Assembly (NCBI RefSeq): GCF_900343085.1
Contig: NZ_OPYI01000001.1
Location: forward strand, 62,001-126,000
Direction of reading: 5' to 3'
From: Aedoeadaptatus coli
GTDB taxonomy: Bacteria; Bacillota; Clostridia; Tissierellales; Peptoniphilaceae
DNA length: 64,000 nt
Under the pieces are notes generated by a model. That model did no database searches and was not told where the DNA came from. It saw nothing but the letters and a program-made list of their open reading frames with translations. Below, piece after piece: positions 8,305-15,667 of the stretch (positions within the stretch are counted from its first letter, which is position 1; the number at the start of each line of letters is the position of its first letter). Position numbers and translations under genes: made by a program.

Positions 8305-8359
8305 ACCCGGTAATCCGGGTCCTGCAAATAAAAAGGCCTCCCTGCGCGGGAGGCTTTTT
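8305..8359. terminator. Double hairpin between convergent genes
   Basis: ACCCGG/CCGGGT (8305-8320) is followed by AAAAGGCCTCCC/GGGAGGCTTTTT (8331-8359) with loop TGCGC. The second can terminate transcription from both sides. Confidence 0.9.
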
Positions 8360-8360
8360 G

Positions 8361-8558
8361 TTATTTTGCTTCGACGACTTTGTTTAAAGCCTTCATGAGT
8401 TCGTCGGCGTCAAATCCGTGAACGTAAGCAGCTTCTTCTAACGATTCCATTTGACTGGACGGGCAGCCGACACAGCCCATGCCGAATTGCATGAGAATGC
8501 GAATGGCTTCCGGGTATTGGCGAACCAAATCGCCGATTAAAGTATCTTTAGTAATCAT
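8361..8558 (-). CDS. DUF1858 domain protein
   Basis: 65-residue protein made of one DUF1858 helical domain. The typical pattern is visible: TLIGDLVRQYPEAIRILMQFGMGCVGCPSSQMESLEEAA, with the CxxC pair (CVGC) near residue 30. The domain is found alone or fused to hybrid-cluster and disulfide-related redox enzymes; its role is not established. A strong AAAGGAGG lies upstream on the minus strand. It is probably cotranscribed with the glutaredoxin-like gene at 8619-8855, which suggests thiol redox chemistry. Confidence 0.85.
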   Translation of the reverse strand: MITKDTLIGDLVRQYPEAIRILMQFGMGCVGCPSSQMESLEEAAYVHGFDADELMKALNKVVEAK

Positions 8559-8618
8559 CCTAGCCTCCTTTGAGATTATTTCCCAATCATTTTATCCTAA
8601 GATAAAACCATTGGCAAG

Positions 8619-8855
8619 TTAGTTCAGGTTTTCCTTCATATAGGCGATAATGTCGTCGGATTCGAGCATCCATTCATCGCCGAAATTGAGACAGGGCACT
8701 TGTTTTCCGCCGCTGCCTTCCAACAAGGCCTTTTTGGCGTCGTCGTCTTTGTCGACGTAAAGAATGTCCACCTTGTCGATGCCTTCTTTTTCCATAAAGT
8801 CGATGACTTTTTTGCAATAGGGGCAGTAGGTGGCGGCGTACAATTTATAATCCAT
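8619..8855 (-). CDS. Glutaredoxin family protein
   Basis: 78-residue thioredoxin-fold protein with CPYC (AATYCPYCKKVIDFM), a cis-Pro segment (KQVPCLNFGD), and the C-terminal helix DDIIAYMKENL. ATG 8855 is preferred over 8861 because AAGGAGG sits six bases before the former on the minus strand. It is a second glutaredoxin, distinct from the one at 6867-7097, and lies upstream of the DUF1858 gene on the same strand. Confidence 0.9.
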   Translation of the reverse strand: MDYKLYAATYCPYCKKVIDFMEKEGIDKVDILYVDKDDDAKKALLEGSGGKQVPCLNFGDEWMLESDDIIAYMKENLN

Positions 8856-9001
8856 AGTCATCCTCCTTTTTCATTCTGTTTGTTTTATACCCAAGTTGTG
8901 CCTATTCACACAGGCGACGAAGAATTCAAAAAAAGTCTAATCCTTATCTAAGTCGGAAAAATGAAGGCGGCCATGTGGTATGCTTAATTCGAGGTGAAGC
9001 C

Positions 9002-9508
9002 ATGGATATTTTTAACAGCATCGGAAAAGGTTTTGAAGATCTGTCCAATCAGGTAAAGGATTTAAGCATCAAGGGCCTTTACAGCGCGAAGGAAGCTTCC
9101 AATGTGGCGAAGCTTCGCCTGCAGATACGAGAATTGGAAGCGAAGATTCTGGAAGAATACACCCATTTAGGGGAAGTTTACTATATGGAAATGCGGGAGC
9201 AATCTCATTTGGCGGACACGACGAGCTCGGAGCTTCTCTTTGCCATCGACGAATTGCAAAAGGAAAAGGCGAGCTTGGAAAATCGCATCAGTTCCAAGGA
9301 GCTTGAGGGCGAGGTCTTTCGCTACGAGTGCCCGGATTGCCACACGGAAATCGCCAAGGACACGAATTTCTGTCCCCACTGCGGCAGAAAAATCGAGATC
9401 GTGGAATTGATTGCCGAGGATCCGGATTTCGTGGAGTGCAAGAATTGTCATTTTCAGGCGGAAGCGGGGGCCACGTACTGTCCGCGCTGCGGCACGCCCT
9501 TGGCATAG
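9002..9508 (+). CDS. Coiled-coil protein with two C-terminal zinc ribbons
   Basis: 168-residue protein of unknown role. The N-terminal two thirds is helical and probably coiled-coil (SNQVKDLSIKGLYSAKEASNVAKLRLQIRELEAKI). Two zinc ribbons follow: CPDC..CPHCG (about residues 105-125) and CKNC..CPRCG (about 145-165). GAGGTGA (8991-8997) precedes ATG 9002. It lies nine bases upstream of msrB and shares its operon. Similar zinc-ribbon proteins occur widely in Firmicutes without an assigned function. Confidence 0.75.
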   Translation: MDIFNSIGKGFEDLSNQVKDLSIKGLYSAKEASNVAKLRLQIRELEAKILEEYTHLGEVYYMEMREQSHLADTTSSELLFAIDELQKEKASLENRISSKELEGEVFRYECPDCHTEIAKDTNFCPHCGRKIEIVELIAEDPDFVECKNCHFQAEAGATYCPRCGTPLA

Positions 9509-9517
9509 GAGGTTTTT

Positions 9518-9952
9518 ATGGACAAGAAACATTTGGACGAAGAGAAATTGCGGGAATCCTTAGGGGATGTGGCCTATCACGTGACGAGGGAAAAGGGCAC
9601 GGAGCTGCCCTTCTCCCATCCCTACGACCACTTATTCGACGAGGGAATTTACGTGGATGTCATTACGAAAGAGGTCTTGTTTTTATCGAAGGATAAATTC
9701 GATTCAGGCTGCGGCTGGCCTGCCTTTTCCAAAACGGCGCCCGATGCGCCGATTATAGAGACATCAGACACCCGCTACGGCATGATTCGCACGGAAGTGG
9801 AGACGGAGACCACCCACTTGGGCCACGTCTTTAACGACGGGCCGAAGGAAGCCGGGGGCCTGCGCTACTGCATCAACGGTGCCAGCATCGAATTTATTCC
9901 GAAAGAAGACATGGAAAAAAGAGGGTACGGTTCTTGGTTGAATTGTCTCTAA
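9518..9952 (+). CDS. msrB: Peptide methionine-R-sulfoxide reductase
   Basis: 144-residue repair enzyme that reduces methionine-R-sulfoxide in oxidised proteins. The MsrB fold is clear: FDEGIYVDVITKEVLFLSKDKFDSGCGWPAFSK, then TTHLGHVFNDGP, then the catalytic Cys in GLRYCINGASIEF. The usual CxxC zinc pairs of many MsrB proteins are absent, so this is the zinc-free form. AGGAGG precedes the ATG. The single MsrB domain is not fused to MsrA. Confidence 0.93.
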   Translation: MDKKHLDEEKLRESLGDVAYHVTREKGTELPFSHPYDHLFDEGIYVDVITKEVLFLSKDKFDSGCGWPAFSKTAPDAPIIETSDTRYGMIRTEVETETTHLGHVFNDGPKEAGGLRYCINGASIEFIPKEDMEKRGYGSWLNCL

Positions 9953-10021
9953 ATTGATAAGACTAAGGTGGCCAATGAAGGGTATAATAGAGGTATACGT
10001 TAGTGAACTAAAGGAGGTATT

Positions 10022-12457
10022 ATGAAACGGAAATTTTTATCCCTGGCACTGGCTATGGCCATGGTACTCGGCGTCATCGCCGGTCCTGTAAGCGTCTTCG
10101 CCGCGCCGGCGGAAGAAACCAAGACAATCACTTTGCTCCACACCAACGATGTCCACGGACATATGGTGGCGGAGCGCGGCAAGGACAACAAGCTCACCAA
10201 TATCGGCTACGCCCGAGTAAAAACCTATGCAGACAGCATTAAAAACTCGGTGCTTTTAGATGCCGGGGACGTCACCCACGGCACGGCATTGGCCGGCATT
10301 GAAAACGGCAAGGGCGTCATCGACCTGATGAAGGCCATGGGCTACAAGGCCATGGTACCCGGCAACCACGATTTCAACTACGGCTACCAAGCCCTGGTTG
10401 ACTTCAAGAATCAAGCGGCTCCGGCCAAAGGTTCTTCCGAAGGCTTCGATATTTTGGCTGCCAACATCATTAAAAACACCGGCACCAACGACTTTAAAGG
10501 CCAAACCATCCTCGATGTCGACGGCGTCAAAGTCGGTATCTTCGGCATTGCCACGGAAGAAACGAAAGTCAAATCCAATCCGAAAAACACCGAAGGCATT
10601 ACCTTCCTTGATCCCGTGGAAGTGGCTCGCGCCCAAGTAAAATCCCTGAAGGATCAAAAGGTCGATGTCATCGTCATGTTGGCACACGTCGGCGTTGACG
10701 ACGCCACCGTCGTAAAGACCACGGATATCGCCGAAAAAGTGGACGGCATTGACGTCATTATCGACGGCCACTCCCACACGAAGCTTGACAACGGCAAAGT
10801 GGTTAACAATACCTTAATCGCTCAAACGGGCAATTACCTGAAAAACTTAGGCGAAATCAACATCACCTTACGAGGCAAAGATGTTATTTCCAAGACCGCC
10901 GTTCTTCGCGACGCCGCTTTCTTCGAAAAGATTGAAGAAAACAAAGACATCGCAAAGAAACTCAACGACATGTACGAAGCAAACAAGAGCAAGCTCGAAC
11001 GCGTCGTCGGCACCACGGCCGTTGAATTAGACGGCGTAAGAGAACACGTTCGCGCACAAGAAACCAATTTCGGTAACATGGTGGCAGACGCCATGCGCGA
11101 AGCGGCAAAATCCGACGTGGCTCTGACCAACGGCGGCGGCATCCGCGAATCCATTCCCGCAGGGAAGATCGACATGACCCAAATCTGGACAGCCTTCCCC
11201 TTCGGCAACACCATTATGAAGATCGAAATCATCGGCGCCGACTTACTGGCCGCTTTGGAATACGGCGTGGCCGACGCACCGGCACCGCAAGGGAAATTCC
11301 CCCAAGTTTCCGGCGTCAGCTTTAAGTACGATCCGAAACAAGAAGCCGGTAAGCGCGTATTCGACGTGAAAGTCGGTGACAAAGCTCTCGATCTCGAAAA
11401 AACCTACACCTTAGCCACCAACGACTTTATGGCAGGCGGCGGCGACGGTTACACCATGTTCGCCAAGGGCAAAAAGCTCGGCGACTACGGCATGTACACG
11501 GAAGTATTGGAAAAATACCTGGCTGAACACAAGAACGTGAACCCGAAGGTTGAAGGCCGCATCGTGGTCGAAGCCAAGGGCGAAGAAAAACCCGTCGAAC
11601 CCACACCGGCACCCAATGCCTTTACGGACCTTAAGGGCCACTGGGCAGAAAAATTCATTCTTTCCGCAACGGAAAAAGGCCTCTTTAAAGGCGTAAGCGA
11701 CACCCGATTTGCTCCGAACAGCCCCATTACCAGAGGCATGCTCGTTTCCGTCTTGGCCCGCATCGAAGGACAAGATGTGAAGCAAACCGCAGCAAATCCC
11801 TTCACTGACGTAAAAGCCGGAGAATGGTATGAAAATGCCGTGATCTGGGCAGCGAACAACAAAATCGTCAAAGGTTACGAAGACAATACCTTTAAGCCCA
11901 ATCAAGTGGTCACCCGCGAAGAAATGGCGACGATCTTAGGTCGCTACATCGAAGGCAAGAAAGTTCCCTACACCCTCGACTTGAAGGAACCCTTCGCCGA
12001 TCAAAAGATGATCTCCAAATGGGCCCTCGAACCCATCGATATCGTTCGCCACACCAACTTGATGCAAGGCCGCGAAAACAATCTTTTCGCACCGAAGGCA
12101 TCGGCTACCCGTGCTGAACTGGCAAAAGTCATGGACGCATTGAATGAAATCGTGAAGAGCGCGAAGAAGGTCGATAAAAAGTCCGAAGCTGACAAGAAAG
12201 CAGCCGAAGACAAGAAAGCAGCTGAAGACAAGAAAGCAGCTGAAGATAAGAAAGCAGCTGAAGACAAGAAAGCGGCTGAAGACAAGAAAGCAGCTGAAGA
12301 CAAGAAAGCGGCTGAAGACAAGAAAGCAGCTGAAGACAAGAAAGCGGCTGAAGACAAGAAAGCAGCTGAAGATAAAAAAGCAGCTGAAGACAAAAAAGCT
12401 GACAAGAAGCCGGCTGAAGACAAAAAAGCCGTCGAAACTGAAAAGAAGGCAGCTTAA
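10022..12457 (+). CDS. SLH-anchored 5'-nucleotidase/metallophosphatase with Lys-Ala repeat tail
   Basis: 811-residue exported enzyme predicted to dephosphorylate nucleotides on the cell surface. Signal peptide at 1-28 (cleavage near VFAAPA). The metallophosphoesterase domain (about 38-300) has LLHTNDVHGH, DAGD, GNHDFNYG and DGHSHTK. The 5'-nucleotidase C-terminal domain (about 340-500) has NGGGIRESI and GGGDGYTMF. Three SLH domains span about 535-715 (AFTDLKGHWAE, FTDVKAGEWYENAVIWA, FADQKMISKWALEP), anchoring it to secondary cell-wall polymers. A tail of eleven KKAAED-type repeats follows. AAAGGAGG precedes ATG 10022, and TATAAT at 9983-9988 is a likely -10 element. SLH domains are usually terminal, so the long basic/acidic tail is unusual. 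Confidence 0.93.
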   Translation: MKRKFLSLALAMAMVLGVIAGPVSVFAAPAEETKTITLLHTNDVHGHMVAERGKDNKLTNIGYARVKTYADSIKNSVLLDAGDVTHGTALAGIENGKGVIDLMKAMGYKAMVPGNHDFNYGYQALVDFKNQAAPAKGSSEGFDILAANIIKNTGTNDFKGQTILDVDGVKVGIFGIATEETKVKSNPKNTEGITFLDPVEVARAQVKSLKDQKVDVIVMLAHVGVDDATVVKTTDIAEKVDGIDVIIDGHSHTKLDNGKVVNNTLIAQTGNYLKNLGEINITLRGKDVISKTAVLRDAAFFEKIEENKDIAKKLNDMYEANKSKLERVVGTTAVELDGVREHVRAQETNFGNMVADAMREAAKSDVALTNGGGIRESIPAGKIDMTQIWTAFPFGNTIMKIEIIGADLLAALEYGVADAPAPQGKFPQVSGVSFKYDPKQEAGKRVFDVKVGDKALDLEKTYTLATNDFMAGGGDGYTMFAKGKKLGDYGMYTEVLEKYLAEHKNVNPKVEGRIVVEAKGEEKPVEPTPAPNAFTDLKGHWAEKFILSATEKGLFKGVSDTRFAPNSPITRGMLVSVLARIEGQDVKQTAANPFTDVKAGEWYENAVIWAANNKIVKGYEDNTFKPNQVVTREEMATILGRYIEGKKVPYTLDLKEPFADQKMISKWALEPIDIVRHTNLMQGRENNLFAPKASATRAELAKVMDALNEIVKSAKKVDKKSEADKKAAEDKKAAEDKKAAEDKKAAEDKKAAEDKKAAEDKKAAEDKKAAEDKKAAEDKKAAEDKKAAEDKKADKKPAEDKKAVETEKKAA
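12191..12388 (+). repeat. Eleven in-frame 18-bp repeats encoding DKKAAE
   Basis: Units near GACAAGAAAGCAGCTGAA repeat with period 18 from 12191 to 12388, differing only at a few synonymous positions. The array encodes an alternating basic/acidic helical tail and is prone to length change by slippage. Confidence 0.95.
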
Positions 12458-12464
12458 CTACAAG

Positions 12465-12492
12465 AAAAGAGAGCCGGCGACGGCTCTTTTTT
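12465..12492 (+). terminator. Intrinsic terminator after the nucleotidase gene
   Basis: GAGCCG (12471-12476), loop GCGA, CGGCTC (12481-12486), flanked by AAAAGA and TTTTTT. Confidence 0.93.
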
Positions 12493-12568
12493 CATGGGAA
12501 GATCAGGATAATGTAAAATCCGGGAAAAGTGCGGATAAAAATTTGTTGTTAATTCTTAAATATTGCCC

Positions 12569-12597
12569 TTGACCCGACCTTCTTTTTGCGATATTAT
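12569..12597 (+). promoter_or_regulatory. Upstream promoter of veg
   Basis: TTGACC (12569-12574), 17-base spacer, TATTAT (12592-12597). Lies in tandem with the promoter below. Confidence 0.55.
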
Positions 12598-12612
12598 ATA
12601 GCGTTATTTGAC

Positions 12613-12641
12613 TTGACAAAGGGGCAGTAATCTTGTATACT
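12613..12641 (+). promoter_or_regulatory. Strong promoter of veg
   Basis: Consensus TTGACA (12613-12618), 17-base spacer, TATACT (12636-12641). Veg is strongly expressed in Bacillus, which fits. Confidence 0.8.
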
Positions 12642-12680
12642 GATTACACATATAATTGTGTGGATAGAAGGGCGGTCCCA

Positions 12681-12947
12681 ATGACACAAATGGATATGAT
12701 TAAAAACGAATTGTCCGAGCATATCGGCAAAGAGGTAATTGTGAAGGCAAATCGAGGACGGAAACGCATCGTCACGCGCAGAGGCGTGCTCACGGCGGTC
12801 TATCCCTCCCTGTTTGTCATCAGCATCTCTTCCGACGATCGCACGGATCGAAACATCTCCTTTACCTACGCCGACGTACTCACGTCCACGGTAAAGATTA
12901 TGATTCTTGAAGAAGATGTAGATACGGCTAAATTAAAAATATCGTAG
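12681..12947 (+). CDS. veg: Veg family protein (DUF1021)
   Basis: 88-residue basic protein matching Veg: IGKEVIVKANRGRKRIVTRRGVLTAVYPSLFVI, then SFTYADVLTSTVKI. In B. subtilis Veg affects biofilm formation through SinR and is one of the most strongly transcribed genes. ATG 12681 follows a modest purine-rich site (GAAGGGCGG); ATG 12690 is possible. Two tandem promoters lie upstream. The veg-ispE order is conserved in many Firmicutes. Confidence 0.9.
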   Translation: MTQMDMIKNELSEHIGKEVIVKANRGRKRIVTRRGVLTAVYPSLFVISISSDDRTDRNISFTYADVLTSTVKIMILEEDVDTAKLKIS

Positions 12948-12950
12948 TAA

Positions 12951-12976
12951 AAGGCTCCCTCGGCGGAGCTTTTTTT
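12951..12976 (+). terminator. Intrinsic terminator between veg and ispE
   Basis: GCTCC (12954-12958) pairs with GGAGC (12965-12969), followed by seven T. Read-through may still feed ispE, which has no clear promoter of its own. Confidence 0.8.
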
Positions 12977-12989
12977 ATGGGAGGATACT

Positions 12990-13838
12990 TTGCGCGCCTA
13001 CGGAAAAATCAATGTCGGCCTTTGGATAAAGGGAAAGCGGGCCGACGGCTACCACGAAATAAAAACACTTTTTCTGCCCATCGGGCTTTACGACGAAATT
13101 GAAGTAATAAAAGCTCCTGCATTTTCCATGGAAGGGCCCAATTACGGAGAGAAGGATCTGATGGCCGCGGCCCACCGCTATTTGGAAGGCCGCTTCGGCC
13201 CCCTGCCTGTAAAGATTCGGATCGAGAAAAACATTCCCGCGGGGGCGGGCCTCGCCGGGGGCACGGCCGACGGCGCCCTTGTCTTAAAGGCTGTGAGAGA
13301 CATTTACAGGCTGCCCGTCACCGACGAGGAACTGATCCATGGTTCTGCTGTCCTCGGGGCGGATTTTCCCTACTGCCTCTACGGGAAGGCCGCCGTAGGC
13401 GAGGGGATCGGCGATGTGCTTCATCCCGTGTGCACTCCGTCCTATCCGGCGCTCTTGCTGAATCCCGGCTTCGCCGTGTCCACGAAAGAGGCCTACGCCA
13501 TGGCGCGGCCCGGCGATACGAAGGGCTCTTTGAAGGAGACGGTGGATCTTCTGCAAAAAGGTCGGCTCGAAGGACTGAAGGAGACAGTGGCCAATGATCT
13601 CTATTCCGGCGTGCGCTTGATGCATTCTGAAATCGACGAAATGATCGCCGATCTCTACGAGGCGGGGGCCGCATTCGCCCACATGTCCGGCTCCGGGCCT
13701 ACGGTGTACGGATTATTTAAAAAAATCGAGGAACGGGACGCCGCCTATGCTATACTAAGAAAGAAGTATAAAATCGCGATTAAAACGGAAACGGCGGGAG
13801 AGGAACATGGAACGACTGGGAATAGCCATCAAGGATAA
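12990..13838 (+). CDS. ispE: 4-diphosphocytidyl-2-C-methyl-D-erythritol kinase
   Basis: GHMP-family kinase of the MEP isoprenoid pathway; phosphorylates CDP-methylerythritol. 282 residues, normal length. AYGKINVGLWIKGKRADGYHEI at the start carries the substrate-binding Lys. The ATP-binding loop is IPAGAGLAGGTADGALVL (about residues 86-103) and the C-terminal GHMP motif is MSGSGPTVYGLF (about 233-244). TTG 12990 is taken as start because GGGAGG (12979-12984) precedes it by five bases and no ATG fits. The last 32 bases overlap the next gene. Confidence 0.93.
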   Translation: MRAYGKINVGLWIKGKRADGYHEIKTLFLPIGLYDEIEVIKAPAFSMEGPNYGEKDLMAAAHRYLEGRFGPLPVKIRIEKNIPAGAGLAGGTADGALVLKAVRDIYRLPVTDEELIHGSAVLGADFPYCLYGKAAVGEGIGDVLHPVCTPSYPALLLNPGFAVSTKEAYAMARPGDTKGSLKETVDLLQKGRLEGLKETVANDLYSGVRLMHSEIDEMIADLYEAGAAFAHMSGSGPTVYGLFKKIEERDAAYAILRKKYKIAIKTETAGEEHGTTGNSHQG

Positions 13839-14448
13839 AGCGGGCATCTATGCGGCGGCCGCACTGATTCGGCGCCGCCCGGATCTCTCCTTTACGGTCC
13901 TCTACGATCCCGCGGAAGAGGGGGATTTTTGTGAAAAAAACAAATCCCGCTTCCGAGCCATGAAGCTGGGCCCCTCCCTGTGCCTCGCTCAAGATTCTCG
14001 AGGCGATTTTTCCGCCCTTGTGGAGAAAACTTCGGCGAAGGGCCGCACCCTGGGCTATCGCCATCACGATTTAAACACGGAAATTATCGCCCACACAGTA
14101 GAAGACGGCCTCTTTCACCACAGCTACGTTCTGGAAATTCTAAAAGCCTATGGGGCGCGCTTTGAAGACGACGGGCGAGAGGCGGTGCTCGCTCTTTTGG
14201 GCTACAGCTATCGGCGAGACGATTTCATCCGCGCCTTTCGATCCAAGGGAATCGCCGTGGCGGATCCGCTGGATTTTTGGCTCGATGCCATTCCCGAAAC
14301 AGGAGAGAAGGGCGAGTGCCGCTTCTATTGGATGGTGCGGGATTTTCCCGCGGAGCGGCTCATGGGCGAGCTCTTAGGCGAGGAGGTTCGCTTCAGAAAA
14401 TACTACGCCCACCCCTGGCTTAGGGGCGAGGCGTCGAAAAAAAGATAA
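13807..14448 (+). CDS. Conserved-looking protein of unknown function overlapping ispE
   Basis: I do not recognise this 213-residue protein. It has no signal peptide or membrane segment and is rich in charged residues. The N-terminus (MERLGIAIKDKAGIYAAAALIRRRPDLSFTVLYDP) suggests a Rossmann-like strand-helix-strand. The C-terminus ends in LRGEASKKR. GGAGAGGA precedes ATG 13807 and the 32-base overlap implies translational coupling with ispE. Base composition matches the housekeeping neighbours, so it is probably native. It is the last clearly chromosomal gene before the mobile element. Confidence 0.6.
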   Translation: MERLGIAIKDKAGIYAAAALIRRRPDLSFTVLYDPAEEGDFCEKNKSRFRAMKLGPSLCLAQDSRGDFSALVEKTSAKGRTLGYRHHDLNTEIIAHTVEDGLFHHSYVLEILKAYGARFEDDGREAVLALLGYSYRRDDFIRAFRSKGIAVADPLDFWLDAIPETGEKGECRFYWMVRDFPAERLMGELLGEEVRFRKYYAHPWLRGEASKKR

Positions 14449-14946
14449 TACGAAATGGCCCTCTCTGCATGATGCACTGACCCCCAAAAGTTGGACCGAG
14501 ACATCCACTCTTGGGGGTCTTTTCATGGAAAAAACAATGACGAATAGAAGAAAGAGAAGATTAAAATCATTTAAAGCAGATAGAGAAAAGATAATTGCCG
14601 CGACAACACGCCCATTAAAAATTCTTCAGTTCACTGAAAAGAGAAGTTACGTCTATCGAAGCCGGCAAGGATGCGCGGGACAATCAAACACTTAAATACG
14701 TCAACTCTAACGATCGATTCAAAGAAAAGTAAAAAGGCGAGATTCCGAAGTAAATCGTGAACGAATGAATACAACCTAGATCAAATGCAATATAAACAAA
14801 ATGCTGTAAGCGAAGCGTTGAAAATTATGACCAAATTAACAGGAGTACTCTATATGTAGTTTGTCTAGGCTTCGCCCTTGACAAAATCAAATGAGAATGA
14901 TAGCCTATATTAAAAGAACGAGTGTCGGTCAATAGGCGGTGAGATT
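14449..14946. other. Chromosome-element junction region with IS3-like debris
   Basis: No intact gene in this 498-base gap. CTGACCCCCAAAAGTTGGAC (14477-14496) resembles terminal inverted repeats of IS3-family (IS150-group) elements, and GACCCCCAA/TTGGGGGTC (14479-14519) followed by TTTT can act as terminator. A 56-codon ORF from ATG 14525 to 14695 is highly basic but not recognisable. A second open stretch (14775-14858) also ends abruptly. Composition falls from GC-rich to AT-rich across this gap, so the left end of the element lies here. I see no clear attachment-site repeat. Confidence 0.5.
14916..14930 (+). promoter_or_regulatory. Candidate TetR operator upstream of the regulator gene
   Basis: GAACGAGTGTCGGTC lies between a TTGACA (14878-14883) and the regulator start. 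It shares GAACGA and CGGT with the palindrome at 15634-15650 in front of the ABC genes, as expected for autoregulation. Confidence 0.4.
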
Positions 14947-15561
14947 TTGGCAAAGAGAAATGTAAAAGATCCGGAAGAAAGAAAACAGGAGCTTATAAAT
15001 ATAGCATCCAGACTTTTTGAAAAATATGGATATGAGAAAGTTTCTGTTAGAGATATTCTCGCAGAAGTTAATGGAGCGCCGGGGATGTTTTATTATTATT
15101 TCAAATCAAAAGAAGATATTTTCTTGGCGTGTATGGAAACATATTTTGATGAAAAACTAAAAAATAAGTTAGGTATCCTTCAAAACAAGGAATTAGATTA
15201 CGAAGAAAGAATAAAAATTCTAAGAGAACTTATAGTAAAAGATATCGGTCAGTTTACGACAAGATATAATTTTTCAAAAGAGAATTCAATTACAGATAAC
15301 TCTTACAGGCTATGGGAATTGATTCATTACATTGGGAAATTTATAGATGTCTATTCAGAGTTTATAATTGAAGGAATTGAAAATAAAAAAATAGAAAATA
15401 ATATGGGAATAAATAGAGAAAATGTGAGAAATTTTGCAGCTTTTATTTTATACGGAGCTGTTGGAACAATATATAACGACTATATTATTAAGGGAGAAAA
15501 CAAAACAAATTCAAGTGAAGCCTTTGGAATAATAAGCGAACTATTTCAAAGACCTCATTAG
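14947..15561 (+). CDS. TetR/AcrR-family transcriptional regulator
   Basis: 204-residue repressor. The N-terminal HTH is typical: RKQELINIASRLFEKYGYEKVSVRDILAEVNGAPGMFYYYFKSKEDIFLAC (about residues 12-62). The C-terminal helical domain would bind an unknown ligand. TTG 14947 is used as start after an imperfect AGGCGGTGA. Being first in the AT-rich cassette and 107 bases from the ABC genes, it probably controls them and itself. Related repressors often precede paired ABC exporters or importers in Firmicute conjugative elements. Confidence 0.85.
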   Translation: MAKRNVKDPEERKQELINIASRLFEKYGYEKVSVRDILAEVNGAPGMFYYYFKSKEDIFLACMETYFDEKLKNKLGILQNKELDYEERIKILRELIVKDIGQFTTRYNFSKENSITDNSYRLWELIHYIGKFIDVYSEFIIEGIENKKIENNMGINRENVRNFAAFILYGAVGTIYNDYIIKGENKTNSSEAFGIISELFQRPH

Positions 15562-15584
15562 AGAAAATAAAATATAAGTATTTT

Positions 15585-15615
15585 ACAAGGGAAACATCAA
15601 TGGTGTTTTCCTTGT
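15585..15615 (+). terminator. Hairpin between the TetR gene and ABC genes
   Basis: ACAAGGGAAACA (15585-15596) pairs with TGTTTTCCTTGT (15604-15615), one G-T wobble. The T tail is weak (ATTAGTTTT), so termination may be partial. Confidence 0.5.
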
Positions 15616-15633
15616 ATTAGTTTTAAGGCAAAT

Positions 15634-15650
15634 GAACGAATTTGTTCGGT
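15634..15650 (+). promoter_or_regulatory. Candidate TetR operator before the ABC genes
   Basis: Near-perfect palindrome GAACGAATTTGTTC followed by GGT, just ahead of AAGGAGGT (15651-15658). Confidence 0.45.
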
Positions 15651-15667
15651 AAGGAGGTATGTTTTAG

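Noticed and set aside
12191-12388. CRISPR or satellite array
   Set aside because: Period 18 in frame within a gene, with synonymous changes; it is coding repeat.
12001-12423. Minus-strand ORF of Ser-Ala-Phe-Leu repeats
   Set aside because: It is the antisense shadow of the 18-bp repeat array in the nucleotidase gene.
14525-14695. 56-codon basic ORF as IS3 OrfA
   Set aside because: It follows an IS3-like end but its sequence lacks a recognisable HTH or leucine zipper, so I list it only as debris.
14878-14911. Fur-like box in the TetR promoter (GAGAATGATA)
   Set aside because: No dyad symmetry; only part of one half-site is present.
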